A stretch of 64,000 bases of DNA from Spirosoma oryzicola (GCF_021233055.1 NZ_CP089538.1:4852501-4916500); one strand, 5' to 3'; positions 36,796 to 46,226 are shown, numbered from the stretch's first letter. The notes: generated by a model not told the origin, from the letters alone. Translations and numbers: made by a program.

Positions 36796-36845
36796 TTTAG
36801 CTAAAACCGGACGGCAAAGATAATAGTTTTGCGACTATGAAACAA
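36796..36845. promoter_or_regulatory. Divergent overlapping promoters of rpsU and ppx/gppA
   Basis: On the minus strand TATCTTTG (36815-36822) with TTG (36843-36845) 20 nt upstream serves rpsU. On the plus strand TAGTTTTG (36824-36831) is only 5 nt before the ATG at 36837, with TTTAG near -33 at 36796-36800. Both -7 boxes match TAnnTTTG, and the plus transcript would be nearly leaderless. Confidence 0.6.
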
Positions 36846-37760
36846 GCCATTATCGACTTAGGTACCAATACATTTCATCTGCTGATCGTCGAAAAAAACG
36901 ATACCGGTTATAAAACGCTGTTCCGCGAAAGCCGTCCGGCCAAAATCGGGCAGGCCGGAATCAACCAGGGGATCATTACCGAAGAAGGAATCGGGCGGGC
37001 ATTGACCGTACTAACGTATTTCCGGCACGTACTCGATGAACACCGCGTTGCTCCCGAACAGGTCATCGCCACAGGTACGAGTGCGATTCGGGTTGCCCGC
37101 AATCAACAGGAGTTTATCCGCCGGGTCGAGCAGGAAACCGGTATTCGGATACAGGTTATTTCGGGTGATCAGGAAGCCGAATACATTTACAAAGGCGTCC
37201 GTGCTGCCGGTTCTCTGGATAACACGACGGCGCTGGTTATTGACATTGGCGGAGGAAGCGTAGAATTTATTTTGGGCAATCAAGAGCGCATCTTCTGGAA
37301 ACAAAGCTTCGAAATCGGTGGCCAACGGCTGCGCGAACGCTTTATGACGAGCGACCCGATTGGCCCGGCCAGCATCCGCCGACTACACGATTATTTTCAG
37401 GAGCAGTTACTACCGCTTGCCAACGCCATTCACCAGTATCACCCGGCAGTACTAGTTGGCTCGTCGGGGTCGTTCGATACGCTGGTCGATATGTGGTTCA
37501 TGCACGAGCAAGGCCGTTTACCCGATCCTAAACAAAGCGCCTTTACCTTACCCGTCGAGGAGTTTTACCGCGCTTACGAACTACTTGTTACCCGCAATCA
37601 TGCCGAACGTATGCAGATTCCGGGCATGATCGAACTGCGCGTTGATATGATTGTCGTGGCCGTTTGCTTAATTGACTACGTGCTAAAGACCTATGCGATC
37701 TCTCAGATTCGAACATCGACGTACTCGCTGAAAGAAGGCGTTTTGAGTAGCTTGGGTTAA
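36837..37760 (+). CDS. Ppx/GppA phosphatase
   Basis: The protein has 307 residues. An ASKHA-fold phosphatase: AIIDLGTNTFHLL (phosphate 1), GTSAIRVARN, ISGDQEAEYIYKG and VIDIGGGSVEFIL (phosphate 2). It is the short form without the helical C-terminal domain of E. coli Ppx. The family hydrolyses polyphosphate or pppGpp, and either substrate is possible. It is transcribed from the divergent promoter shared with rpsU. Confidence 0.9.
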   Translation: MKQAIIDLGTNTFHLLIVEKNDTGYKTLFRESRPAKIGQAGINQGIITEEGIGRALTVLTYFRHVLDEHRVAPEQVIATGTSAIRVARNQQEFIRRVEQETGIRIQVISGDQEAEYIYKGVRAAGSLDNTTALVIDIGGGSVEFILGNQERIFWKQSFEIGGQRLRERFMTSDPIGPASIRRLHDYFQEQLLPLANAIHQYHPAVLVGSSGSFDTLVDMWFMHEQGRLPDPKQSAFTLPVEEFYRAYELLVTRNHAERMQIPGMIELRVDMIVVAVCLIDYVLKTYAISQIRTSTYSLKEGVLSSLG

Positions 37761-37874
37761 GAATCGGCTTTTTATCCTAGCTGAGCGATCCGTTCAGCCA
37801 GAGCCATCCTAAATCATAACTAACTCCTCGCTCGGACATGGCCGCCAGCCGGCTAGTCCACTTTAGTTACTCCT

Positions 37875-38876
37875 ATGAAAGCCGAAACGAACGAGCGCTC
37901 GTCGTACCGCAATCTCATTTACACCGCAACGATTATTGTGGCTGTTATTGTGGCAATGACCTTTCCGGGGCCATTTACCGAACTGAATGGGTTTCCGTTG
38001 AAAAAGTTGATTGTTCCCTTGCTGCAAATCATCATGCTGGGTATGGGGACAACCATGTCGATCAAAGATTTCGAAAGTGTCATTCAGCAACCACGAGCGG
38101 TTTTTATTGGTGTAGCGTGTCATTTTCTCATTATGCCGCTGCTCGGTTTTACACTGGCCAATGTGTTTAGCTTTCCGCCCGAAATCGCAGCCGGTGTTGT
38201 ACTAATCGGGTGTTCGCCGAGTGGGCTGGCGTCGAACGTGATGTGTTTTATTGCCAAGGCGAACGTGCCGCTGTCGATTACCATCACCACACTGGCAACC
38301 TTGCTGGCTCCGTTTCTGATGCCCGCGCTCATGAAATTACTGGCCGGACAGTTTATTGAGATCTCGCTCTGGGACATGATGATTCACATCACCGAAATTG
38401 TCATTCTACCCGTAATCGTTGGGCTGATTTTGAATCGTATTTTTCATAAATCGGCGACGATGATCAACCGCGTGATGCCGTTGGTATCGATGGTGGGGAT
38501 TGTGCTGATCGTGGCGATCATTACGGCTGCGGGACGCGATAGCCTGCTGACCGTCGGCTGGACGCTGGCGCTGTGCGTACTGATTCACAACCTTACCGGC
38601 TTTACATTAGGTTATTGGGCGGCTCGACTGTTTGGCATGGATGAACAAAGCTGCCGCACGGTCGCCATTGAAGTTGGCCTGCAAAATGGGGGTCTGGCGT
38701 CGGGTATTGCCGTTCAGATGGGTAAAGTTGCAACAGTTGGCCTCGCTCCCGCTCTTTTCGGCCCGATCATGAATACAACCGGTTCATTGTTGGCAACTTA
38801 CTGGAGCCAGCGGCCACCCAAAGAAACAATTGTCGATCAAACCGCTTCGCCAACGGTGAAGACACAAGGAGTTTAA
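37875..38876 (+). CDS. Bile acid:sodium symporter (BASS) family transporter
   Basis: The protein has 333 residues with about nine or ten membrane helices. The family crossover motif region is visible: GCSPSGLASNVMCFIAKANVPLS and an EVGLQNGGLASGIAVQMG stretch. BASS proteins couple sodium to uptake or exchange of organic anions in the inner membrane; no substrate can be read. A hairpin follows the stop. Confidence 0.9.
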   Translation: MKAETNERSSYRNLIYTATIIVAVIVAMTFPGPFTELNGFPLKKLIVPLLQIIMLGMGTTMSIKDFESVIQQPRAVFIGVACHFLIMPLLGFTLANVFSFPPEIAAGVVLIGCSPSGLASNVMCFIAKANVPLSITITTLATLLAPFLMPALMKLLAGQFIEISLWDMMIHITEIVILPVIVGLILNRIFHKSATMINRVMPLVSMVGIVLIVAIITAAGRDSLLTVGWTLALCVLIHNLTGFTLGYWAARLFGMDEQSCRTVAIEVGLQNGGLASGIAVQMGKVATVGLAPALFGPIMNTTGSLLATYWSQRPPKETIVDQTASPTVKTQGV

Positions 38877-38882
38877 TTTGAT

Positions 38883-38915
38883 AAACGGGGCTGTTAAATA
38901 CAGCCCCATTTCGTT
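38883..38915 (+). terminator. Terminator after the BASS gene
   Basis: GGGGCTGT (38887-38894) and ACAGCCCC (38900-38907) form an 8-bp stem, extended by AAACG/CGTTT across a small internal loop, followed by a T-rich stretch. Confidence 0.6.
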
Positions 38916-38998
38916 TATAACGAACAACACCGAGCAGAAACGACTGACTCTGCTTATCTTAGCACGGCATATACCGCAACCGCTTTGACTCAATAACA

Positions 38999-39397
38999 AT
39001 GAAAATTATCTGTATCGTCACCGCACTTCTGCTTGGTTTATTCACCCAGACGTTTGCTCAAAATCAATCGGTTGAAAACCAGAAATTCGTGTTTCTCAAC
39101 AATGGAGCAACCATCGGCATGATCATTAAATCGGTTCTGAAAGCCGACAAGCAACGGCTTAAACTTACCGATCAGCAGCTACCTAAAGCGAAGCAGGTCA
39201 TAACCGATGCGACGGTGAAATTCAATGAAGGCGTAAAAGCGCTGAAACGAACCGGTATGAATAACCAGAAGCTACGTGTGCTGGCCGTAGCAGTAGAGAC
39301 GGAGAAAGTTCATCAGTACAAGTCGATATTGACCCCAGAACAGTACGCTATACTGGTTGCGCAACACAAAAAAGTGTATCCAGAAAGCAAGGTGTAA
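38999..39397 (+). CDS. Small exported helical protein
   Basis: The protein has 132 residues. A signal peptide (about 1-20, ending QTFAQ) precedes an all-helical mature chain rich in Lys and Gln. The segment SILTPEQYAILVAQHKK resembles the LTxxQ repeat of the Spy/CpxP periplasmic chaperone family, but only one copy is seen, so this is weak. A near-consensus TATCTTAG lies about 40 nt before the ATG. Confidence 0.7.
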   Translation: MKIICIVTALLLGLFTQTFAQNQSVENQKFVFLNNGATIGMIIKSVLKADKQRLKLTDQQLPKAKQVITDATVKFNEGVKALKRTGMNNQKLRVLAVAVETEKVHQYKSILTPEQYAILVAQHKKVYPESKV

Positions 39398-39773
39398 AGC
39401 TAGCCTATGCAAAGGCTTTGGTAAACGCTCACTCTCTGGTGTAGGACAAGCGAGAAACCACCACCCTTTTTTGTACGTGTGCTTTTAACTCGCGTCGCCA
39501 CACCCTACACCGTTTTCTTGGCTTTACACGGTAGAAAATCAGACAACTCCTGAAATAGTTGTCTTTTTGCTTACTAGTGAAAACATATGTCTGTTATCAC
39601 ATAGGTTATAGACCACATAATTGATTTCTCAAAAGACGCAAACTATTCATAGTTACTTAACGAATATATATGATGTGTGATTGAACCCTTTTTTATATAT
39701 TTGACTTGATGTTAATATAATTAACCCGTTATAAATGTAATAATCAATCTGGTAACATTTTTTACAACTGAGC
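39398..39773. other. Intergenic region with hairpin and promoter
   Basis: This 376-bp AT-rich stretch contains no gene I can support. It holds a distant inverted repeat GGTGTAGG/CCTACACC (39438-39445, 39504-39511), the terminator at 39541, and TATATTTG (39696-39703), a full -7 box match 71 nt before the hydrolase ATG. Confidence 0.5.
39541..39568 (+). terminator. Terminator after the small exported protein
   Basis: AGACAACT (39541-39548) and AGTTGTCT (39557-39564) form an 8-bp stem with four T directly after. It is about 145 nt past the stop, so the transcript may have a long 3' end. Confidence 0.65.
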
Positions 39774-40571
39774 ATGTCTGTACTTGTAAGGAATAATGTG
39801 CGTTTGCTTGGCAACCAGCAGGCAGATAAGACATTGGTATTCGCTCATGGTTTTGGTACCGATCAAACAGCGTGGAATGGTGTTGCGCCAGCCTTTTTTG
39901 ATACACACCGAGTCGTATTGTTCGACTACGTTGGAGCGAACGAAATAACCGCCCCTCATTTTAATCCGCGTAAATACAAGCAGCTATACTCATTTGCGGA
40001 TGACATATTGGACATCTTCGATGAATTAGAACTGCGAGACGTGGTTTTTATCGGTCATTCGGCGGGTGGCATGAGCGGAACACTTGCCGCTATACAGGAG
40101 CCAACCTGGTTCTCGAAACTTGTTTTATTAAATGCCTCCCCCTGTTATGTTGATCAGGAAAATTATATTGGTGGCTTTAATACAGAGGTTCTGGAAGCGC
40201 TTTTCGCCCAAATGGAAAGTAATTTCCATGCTTGGGCCAGTGGTTTTGCGCCCATGATTATGGCAAATCCAGATCGACCGCAATACGCTGCGGCATTTGC
40301 AAAAACGTTATCTGCTATGCGCCCTGATGTAGCGCTCTGTATTGCAAAGGTTATTTTTTACTCCGATCATCGGTCAGACATTACTAAGTTAATGCACCCA
40401 ACCTTATTGCTTCAGAACAAAGATGACGTTGCCGTTCCGATTGATGTAAGCTACTACCTGGAAAAGTATATGCCTAATGCGAGATTATCGTTGATCGATG
40501 GTGAAGGACACTTACCCCACATCAGTGATCCCGACAAAGTTGTACAGAAAATCAAACTATTTCTGAACTAG
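39774..40571 (+). CDS. RsbQ-like alpha/beta-hydrolase
   Basis: The protein has 265 residues, the size of RsbQ. The triad is Ser96 (FIGHSAGGM), Asp217 or Asp218 (QNKDDVAVP) and His246 (GEGHLPHIS), matching the RsbQ and KAI2/D14 family positions closely. The oxyanion loop is FAHGFGTDQTAWN. In Bacillus RsbQ works with the PAS-domain phosphatase RsbP to sense energy stress, and plant relatives bind karrikin or strigolactone. The next gene here codes a PAS histidine kinase, so a hydrolase/PAS signalling pair is inferred. It is cytoplasmic, with no signal peptide. Confidence 0.88.
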   Translation: MSVLVRNNVRLLGNQQADKTLVFAHGFGTDQTAWNGVAPAFFDTHRVVLFDYVGANEITAPHFNPRKYKQLYSFADDILDIFDELELRDVVFIGHSAGGMSGTLAAIQEPTWFSKLVLLNASPCYVDQENYIGGFNTEVLEALFAQMESNFHAWASGFAPMIMANPDRPQYAAAFAKTLSAMRPDVALCIAKVIFYSDHRSDITKLMHPTLLLQNKDDVAVPIDVSYYLEKYMPNARLSLIDGEGHLPHISDPDKVVQKIKLFLN

Positions 40572-40656
40572 ACTTTTCTGTCAGAACAATACTTTGCTCC
40601 GTCTACCATCAATTTGCTTATAGAGTAGTGACTGGATCGGTTGACCACTTACATCG

Positions 40657-42213
40657 ATGGATTTTAAGGTACTTGAGAGACGTTTTCGGGCTATTGAAGC
40701 AACTGAAATCGGTCCGAAACTTGTCGAAGCCTATATAGCCGAAACGCTTGCTTTCCTCGGCGCCGATGATTGTTTCATTCTCCAGGAACGAGACGAGTGG
40801 ACAGCGACTGTGCAATTCACGGGCTCGTCAAAAATAAATTCGGCGTCTTTCAATCCTGCGCAGCTTATTGATTTAACCCGCGAGACTTGTTTCTTTCTGG
40901 AAAGTGATTTCACCCCCCGCCGGGCCCTGAAGGCGCTACTAGGCGGCTACAGGCAGGTGGCGGGTTTCCGCCTGAACAATTATTCGGTCAAAGGCTGGGC
41001 GTTGATTGTCTGGACCGAACCAAACGATTTACCTGCTGAGGATGTCGAGGATGTCCTGTACCGATTCAGCGACAAAATTCTGATTACGAGTTTGTCGCTT
41101 CAGCGCATTGCCCTCGAACAGCAATATCGATTCATCTTTGGTATTGTGCCCCAGGCGATTGTCCTTGTTAATGAAGAAGACGAAACGAGCTGGGTAAATC
41201 AGGCAGCCATTGAATTACTGGATCTTGAGCAAGGTGATCTCCGTCCCTCACCGGCGAGCTTGTCCATTGGCATGTTGAAACTTCGCAATCAGGCTCTCAA
41301 CCTGGATGCGATCAACCACACAGCCGCTGAGTTTATTCGCGATTCGAATTTTAGCATTAAAGAATGGCTTTGGATTTTCTCGGACAAGATTCTGTCGATT
41401 CTGACCAGACCTATTTTCTCCCCTTACTTCAAAGGGCGGATCTGGCTGTTCAACGATGTAACCGAACTGTATCAGAAAAATCAGCAGCTTTCGGAGGCTA
41501 ACCGCGAAATCGAGAATCTGATCAGTGTCATCGCCCACGATTTAAAATCGCCATTGGCCACGCTCAGTTTTATTTTCAATTTCCTGCCCATGCATGGGCC
41601 GTTGAACGAAGAGCAAAACGAAAACATCGAATACGGCCAGAAGACCATTAAGCGTGGGCTAAACCTCATCGACAGTATCGTTTACTTCAACAAGCTTATT
41701 TCGTCGAACCTTCCGGTCCAGATGGAAGATGTCGAGCTTGACGATTTAATTAGTGTGATCGTCGAAGGGTTTTCGGCGCAGGCTTACCAGAAGGAGATTA
41801 CGTTGCACACCCGCCGTGTAGAGCAGCCCGTTCTGTTGCATACCGATCCAGAATCACTGGTTCGTATTCTTGACAACCTGGTCAGTAATGCCCTGAAGTT
41901 TTCTCCCTTCGGACGAAACATATACGTCGAAACAGATATGCGGGATGATCAGCTGACAATCTCGGTCAGAGATGAAGGTCCCGGCATCTCCGACCAGGAC
42001 CGCACTAAATTGTTCAAACGGTTTCAGCGTTTATCCGCTCAACCAACCAACAATGAAGGATCGTCAGGTTTGGGGTTATCCATTGTCAAAGCGTTAACCG
42101 ACAAGTTGGGAGCAACCATCGAAGTCGATAGCACGGTCAATGTCGGCACGACCTTCCGTTTGGTCTTCCCCATAACGTTCGTCCGCGTCAGTGATCAGAT
42201 CACGGCTCAATAA
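40657..42213 (+). CDS. PAS-domain histidine kinase beside the RsbQ-like gene
   Basis: The protein has 518 residues with no membrane helices. In order: a GAF-like N-terminal domain (about 1-150), a PAS-like domain (about 152-272), then HisKA with the phospho-acceptor His294 (IAHDLKSPLATL) and an HATPase with LVSNALKFSPF, DEGPGISDQD and SSGLGLSIVKAL. No receiver domain or partner regulator is adjacent, so it probably phosphorelays to a distant protein. The gene starts 85 nt after the RsbQ-like gene. Confidence 0.9.
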   Translation: MDFKVLERRFRAIEATEIGPKLVEAYIAETLAFLGADDCFILQERDEWTATVQFTGSSKINSASFNPAQLIDLTRETCFFLESDFTPRRALKALLGGYRQVAGFRLNNYSVKGWALIVWTEPNDLPAEDVEDVLYRFSDKILITSLSLQRIALEQQYRFIFGIVPQAIVLVNEEDETSWVNQAAIELLDLEQGDLRPSPASLSIGMLKLRNQALNLDAINHTAAEFIRDSNFSIKEWLWIFSDKILSILTRPIFSPYFKGRIWLFNDVTELYQKNQQLSEANREIENLISVIAHDLKSPLATLSFIFNFLPMHGPLNEEQNENIEYGQKTIKRGLNLIDSIVYFNKLISSNLPVQMEDVELDDLISVIVEGFSAQAYQKEITLHTRRVEQPVLLHTDPESLVRILDNLVSNALKFSPFGRNIYVETDMRDDQLTISVRDEGPGISDQDRTKLFKRFQRLSAQPTNNEGSSGLGLSIVKALTDKLGATIEVDSTVNVGTTFRLVFPITFVRVSDQITAQ

Positions 42214-42315
42214 GCTTACGTCTGTTAGGTGATTGAACCGCCAGCAGAAAGTCATTGTGAAAGCAGAAAACGGCTAAGAGAATTTGTCAATCTTTGCGAC
42301 TTGATACGCCCAAGG

Positions 42316-43014
42316 ATGTCCACCAGTCTGTTTTCCACGTTTTATTGCCTTACCCTACTCCTGTTTAGTCTGAACGGCTATGCGCAGCCAGCGTCAACAG
42401 GTAAGATTAAAGCGGACTACAAGTACCAGCTTTATCTACCCAAAGGCTATTCGGCTACCAAAACGGCTTATCCGTTGGTCATTTACCTTCATGGTGGTTC
42501 ACAGCGGGGCAACGACTTAACCAAACTGAACGTCTATGGCCCGCCTTCTCTGGTCAGCAAGGGCCAGGATTTTCCTTTTATCATTGCGTCACCACAGTGC
42601 CCCAACGATAAGTTCTGGTCAACCGATAACTGGTTTGAACCACTCTACGCGGACCTAACGACAAAATACCGAATCGATCCAAAGCGAGTCTACTTAACCG
42701 GTATCAGCATGGGTGGGTACGGGGCCTGGCAGACTGCGGTAGCCTATCCGGATAAGTTTGCGGCTGTTGTACCGTTATGCGGTGGCTGCGATGACTCAAC
42801 GCAGGTTTGCAACATTAAGAACATACCCATCTGGACCTTCCACGGAACAGCCGACGATCTGATTCCCATTGACGAAACCGAACGATTGGTCAGAAGCTTG
42901 GAACAATGTAGAGGAAACGTAAAATTTACCCGGCTCAAAAACGAAGGCCACACTATTCAATACCTCTACGAAGACAAATCCATTTACCGTTGGATGCTTC
43001 AACAGCACAACTAA
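42316..43014 (+). CDS. Exported esterase of the phospholipase/carboxylesterase group
   Basis: The protein has 232 residues. Signal peptide (about 1-23, ending NGYAQP), then an alpha/beta-hydrolase with LVIYLHGGSQRGND, LTGISMGGYGAWQ (catalytic Ser), FHGTADDLIPI (Asp) and KNEGHTIQYL (His). Related to feruloyl/acetylxylan-type and PHB-depolymerase-like esterases; the substrate is unknown. ATG 42316 is chosen because the longer frame to GTG 42229 has no signal peptide at its start. Confidence 0.85.
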   Translation: MSTSLFSTFYCLTLLLFSLNGYAQPASTGKIKADYKYQLYLPKGYSATKTAYPLVIYLHGGSQRGNDLTKLNVYGPPSLVSKGQDFPFIIASPQCPNDKFWSTDNWFEPLYADLTTKYRIDPKRVYLTGISMGGYGAWQTAVAYPDKFAAVVPLCGGCDDSTQVCNIKNIPIWTFHGTADDLIPIDETERLVRSLEQCRGNVKFTRLKNEGHTIQYLYEDKSIYRWMLQQHN

Positions 43015-43031
43015 GCTTCTGCTGGCTCAGT

Positions 43032-43080
43032 AATGAAACAAGAACGGGTAACTACACCAGTTACCCGTTCTTGTTTCATT
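43032..43080. terminator. 22-bp perfect hairpin terminator between convergent genes
   Basis: Arms 43032-43053 and 43059-43080 are fully complementary with a 5-nt loop ACACC. The hairpin overlaps the stop codon of the minus-strand oxidoreductase gene (43079-43081) and lies 18 nt after the esterase stop. It should end both transcripts. Confidence 0.85.
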
Positions 43081-44455
43081 ACACTTTGTTCGGGTCCGGA
43101 TGCACCCAGGGCTGCCGATAAGGTCGCTGGAGCAGTGCATTCGCTTCGCGGTCGCCGACGATTTCTCGCTTTTGCGGATCGTAGACTATGGGCCGTCCAG
43201 TTTTCATCGACATATTAGCCAGGATGCAGCTAGCCGTCGAAATGTGGCCTTGCTCAATATCAGCTATCGGGCGGCCACCTTTATCGATCGCATCCAGGAA
43301 ATTAAGCATGTGCAGACGCGTAGCCGGAGCGGCATTCAACTCAATCTTGGGTTCAGTTGGCTCCGTGACGTCTTCGGGGTATTTTTCCTTTTCGTAGACT
43401 ACGTCCTTATGAATCTTCTCACCTTTTCCATCGGGAATGAAATCGTACGCCATGGTACTAGCCCACAAGGTTCCTTTGTCACCGTACAACGTCAGCGACC
43501 AGGGATAGTCGGGGTTAGCGGCTGTACCCCAGGTTCGGTGCTGCCAGGCGCAGTTGAGACCGTCGTATTCAAACAGGGCTGATTGGGTATCGGAGATGTT
43601 GGATTTGCCTTCTTTCTGGACGTAAATACCACCGCTTGAACTGATCCGGTTTGGCCATCCCAGGTTCAGCATCCAGCGCACCGTGTCGAACATATGGACG
43701 CACATATCGCCGGTAATGCCATTGCCGTACTCCATAAACGTGCGCCACCAGCGAACATGGGGCAAACCGTCGTACGGGCGCATCGGTGCGGGTCCTGTCC
43801 ACATTTCGTAGTCCAGAAAATCGGGAACGGCCTGTACCGGTGGATTGCCATTGTTCCGCATGTGAAAGTAACAGCACATATCTACGTGCGAGACTTTACC
43901 CAGCAATCCGGCATCAACGATGTTTTTCTTTGCGTCAATCAGGTGTGGCGTACTTTTGCGCTGCGTACCTACCTGTACCACCCGGTTGTACTTCCGGGCG
44001 GCTGCTACCATCGCTTCGCCTTCGATTACATCGACGCTGATCGGCTTCTGCACGTACACGTGCGCACCAGCTTTTACCGCGTCGATGGTTTGCAGGGCGT
44101 GCCAGTGGTCGGGCGTCCCGATCAAGACGATATCCAGTTGATTGTCCGCCAACATTTTGCGGTAATCGCCATACATACGGGGCGTTTTACCCGATTTCTG
44201 ACGCTGGCTTACAAGTTTGGCGGCTCCCGCCATCATGTTTTTATCGACATCACAAAGCGCCACCACCTCAACGGGGGCTACCTGAATCAGCCGAAACAAA
44301 TCACTTTTCCCGTACCAACCCGTTCCAATCAAACCTACCCGGAGCGTTTTGGTAGGATTGATCAGGTCCATGCCTCTGGCTCCAAACGTTGAAAGAGCAA
44401 GGGAAGCGGTAGTTCCCTGCAAAAAACGGCGACGGTTAATGTTGAAACTATGCAT
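43079..44455 (-). CDS. Gfo/Idh/MocA oxidoreductase with Tat signal
   Basis: The protein has 458 residues. It begins with a twin-arginine signal (NRRRFLQGTTASLAL), so it is exported folded with its NAD(P). A Rossmann domain follows (RVGLIGTGWYGKS), then the family core YVQKPISVDVIEGEAMVAA with the EKP-like lysine motif, and a C-terminal helix region. Such periplasmic proteins in Bacteroidota usually act on sugars or cyclitols. The exact substrate is unknown. Confidence 0.9.
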   Translation of the reverse strand: MHSFNINRRRFLQGTTASLALSTFGARGMDLINPTKTLRVGLIGTGWYGKSDLFRLIQVAPVEVVALCDVDKNMMAGAAKLVSQRQKSGKTPRMYGDYRKMLADNQLDIVLIGTPDHWHALQTIDAVKAGAHVYVQKPISVDVIEGEAMVAAARKYNRVVQVGTQRKSTPHLIDAKKNIVDAGLLGKVSHVDMCCYFHMRNNGNPPVQAVPDFLDYEMWTGPAPMRPYDGLPHVRWWRTFMEYGNGITGDMCVHMFDTVRWMLNLGWPNRISSSGGIYVQKEGKSNISDTQSALFEYDGLNCAWQHRTWGTAANPDYPWSLTLYGDKGTLWASTMAYDFIPDGKGEKIHKDVVYEKEKYPEDVTEPTEPKIELNAAPATRLHMLNFLDAIDKGGRPIADIEQGHISTASCILANMSMKTGRPIVYDPQKREIVGDREANALLQRPYRQPWVHPDPNKV

Positions 44456-44746
44456 GCTATGTTGAGGGTTCAGCCGGCCGAAACCGAGTTTTCAGACTGT
44501 ATATACTGTCCGCGCTTCGTGTATCATCGTTCCTGACGAAACAACACCGGTGGACATCGACAGCCATACGTTTACAAAAGCAAAAAAGTAAAGAAACTAC
44601 CAGTTTATCCGTCAATAATTCCGCGCTTTACCACTCATGGGTTTGGTGAGCCGTTCAAACCAATCCGCCAAATTATTTCGCTGCTTACTCGTCTTTGGCT
44701 TGCCTGCATACAATCAATTGTGAACCTCTTTTTCAATCTCGAAACG
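44456..44746. other. Divergent intergenic region
   Basis: This 291-bp region between the oxidoreductase and small secreted protein genes has no gene or clear hairpin. It presumably holds both promoters, but I could not assign boxes. Confidence 0.4.
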
Positions 44747-45151
44747 ATGAAACCTTTCTCAAGACTCTTCGCTTTTGGGTTCATCATGAACCTGTTGACG
44801 CTCATGATCTTTGTTTCTATAGCCACAGCCCAACACATCCCACCAACCAGGCTGGCCCGCTATCAGCTAAGCGCGTACGTTTCGGCAGACAGCAGCCGGT
44901 TACGAGTCAACATCAACAAGCAACCCGGCGGGCAGTTGCACATACACCTTATCGATCAAAAAGGTACGTTACTGTTTGATCAGACGATGGCTCCGATGGA
45001 CACCGTACGCCGATACAGTTTAAACCTGATGGAATTGGCCGTTGGCAACTACACGCTGAAAGTGTCGAACGGTTTGGAGGTGATGTTTCGGGATTTTAAA
45101 ATTATGCCCCGGAAGCCCCGGAAGATGATTCGTACCATCACCTTGCTTTAA
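44747..45151 (+). CDS. Small secreted protein with a sorting-domain-like fold
   Basis: The protein has 134 residues. A signal peptide (about 1-29, ending IATAQ) is followed by a beta-rich sequence (QLSAYVSADSSRLRVNI, GQLHIHLIDQKG, LAVGNYTLKVSNG) like the C-terminal sorting domain of type IX secreted proteins, standing alone. The function is unknown. A longer frame begins at GTG 44720; the ATG is preferred because the signal peptide follows it. It lies 16 nt before the convergent end of the toroid-protein gene. Confidence 0.65.
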   Translation: MKPFSRLFAFGFIMNLLTLMIFVSIATAQHIPPTRLARYQLSAYVSADSSRLRVNINKQPGGQLHIHLIDQKGTLLFDQTMAPMDTVRRYSLNLMELAVGNYTLKVSNGLEVMFRDFKIMPRKPRKMIRTITLL

Positions 45152-45167
45152 GCCTAAGCGTTATGGT

Positions 45168-46220
45168 CTAAGCCAGCAACTGCTTTTTTTGGCGATAACC
45201 AGCCAGTGCTTCCAGACAGAAGCCCGTCGTCAGTTCTTCAGAACCCCAGCCCTGCAAGAGTTTAGGACCGCCGTAGTAGAACAACCAGCGAGGCCATTCG
45301 CCAGCTTCTCCCTGCTTTGCAATTAAATACGAAACAGCGTTGGTCAACGGCGGCACATCGGCCCCAAAATTGAGCAACGTACTGATGGCAAATGCGGTGT
45401 CCAATACCGATTTCCCTATTCGCCCGTCGGGTTGCACACCAGCTACGATGCGTTCGACGATGGGCTGGATAACGGGTTCAAGACTGACGACTCCCCGCTT
45501 GTAGGCGCGCGACAGCAGATAATACATGTTATACGGATTGCGGTACCATTTATCGCAGTTGCCTTCCCGCCCTTCCGCAATGGTCTGGATCAGCGCTGCG
45601 ATTACGGGCCGGGTCTGCTCGGTCTCGCCCAGGTAGTAGACGATGTTGGTATTGATACCCAGATCAATGTCAGCTCGGGTACACTCGTTGGCCCGCCAGA
45701 AGAAAAAACTGGTAATCGGTTGGCTTATTTCTTTGATGGCTAGCCGCCAGTGCGTTCGGTTGGTATGCCAGCGCGGACGCAAAATAAACCAGGTGTAAAA
45801 TAACCCCTGTTGACTCCGGTTAGCCAGTAGAAGCGGTACGTTGCTTTCCTCAAGACAGCGTACCCCACGCGCTTCCAGTAAGGCCGACGCATAAGCCAAG
45901 CTGTCGGCGTCGTAAGGAACCATGTGATGCCAGGGATGACGCTCAGAAAATACGGGCCACACCCCACCCCGGTGCATCTGTCCGGCGATATAGTCAGTAG
46001 CGCGGGTGATCATGGCATCGACCTCCGGGCGTTCATTGAGGGGCAGCAGACAGGAAGCGACTACCATTGTGGCAAAAACGGTGCTATCCGTAATGCACCA
46101 ACCTTGCATAGGCTCGTCGGCGGCAATGTAGCAGCAAAACTCACCGTTTGGGTACTGGTGTTGCTCCAAGTACTGCACACCCTTGTTTATTGCCGCTTCT
46201 AACTGACCGAGCTGATTCAT
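45168..46220 (-). CDS. Squalene-cyclase-like toroid protein, copy 1
   Basis: The protein has 350 residues with repeated QW-like motifs (Q-x3-G-x-W/F; HQYPNGEF about 21-28, KQGEAGEWP near the C-terminus) of the prenyltransferase/squalene-oxidase repeat family. A DxDS motif, DADS at 104-107, aligns with the DxDD of class II terpene cyclases, keeping the middle acid but losing the last. Conserved cysteines are Cys29, Cys30, Cys42 and one in GFCLEAL. It has no signal peptide or membrane helix, and it is half the size of hopene cyclase. It may be a cyclase, a prenyl-binding protein or something else; activity is not proven. The next gene, 6 nt upstream, is its paralogue. Confidence 0.75.
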   Translation of the reverse strand: MNQLGQLEAAINKGVQYLEQHQYPNGEFCCYIAADEPMQGWCITDSTVFATMVVASCLLPLNERPEVDAMITRATDYIAGQMHRGGVWPVFSERHPWHHMVPYDADSLAYASALLEARGVRCLEESNVPLLLANRSQQGLFYTWFILRPRWHTNRTHWRLAIKEISQPITSFFFWRANECTRADIDLGINTNIVYYLGETEQTRPVIAALIQTIAEGREGNCDKWYRNPYNMYYLLSRAYKRGVVSLEPVIQPIVERIVAGVQPDGRIGKSVLDTAFAISTLLNFGADVPPLTNAVSYLIAKQGEAGEWPRWLFYYGGPKLLQGWGSEELTTGFCLEALAGYRQKKQLLA

Positions 46221-46226
46221 AGTTTG

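Noticed and set aside
43694..44392. 232-codon plus-strand frame over the Gfo/Idh gene
   Set aside because: Antisense shadow of a clear dehydrogenase gene.
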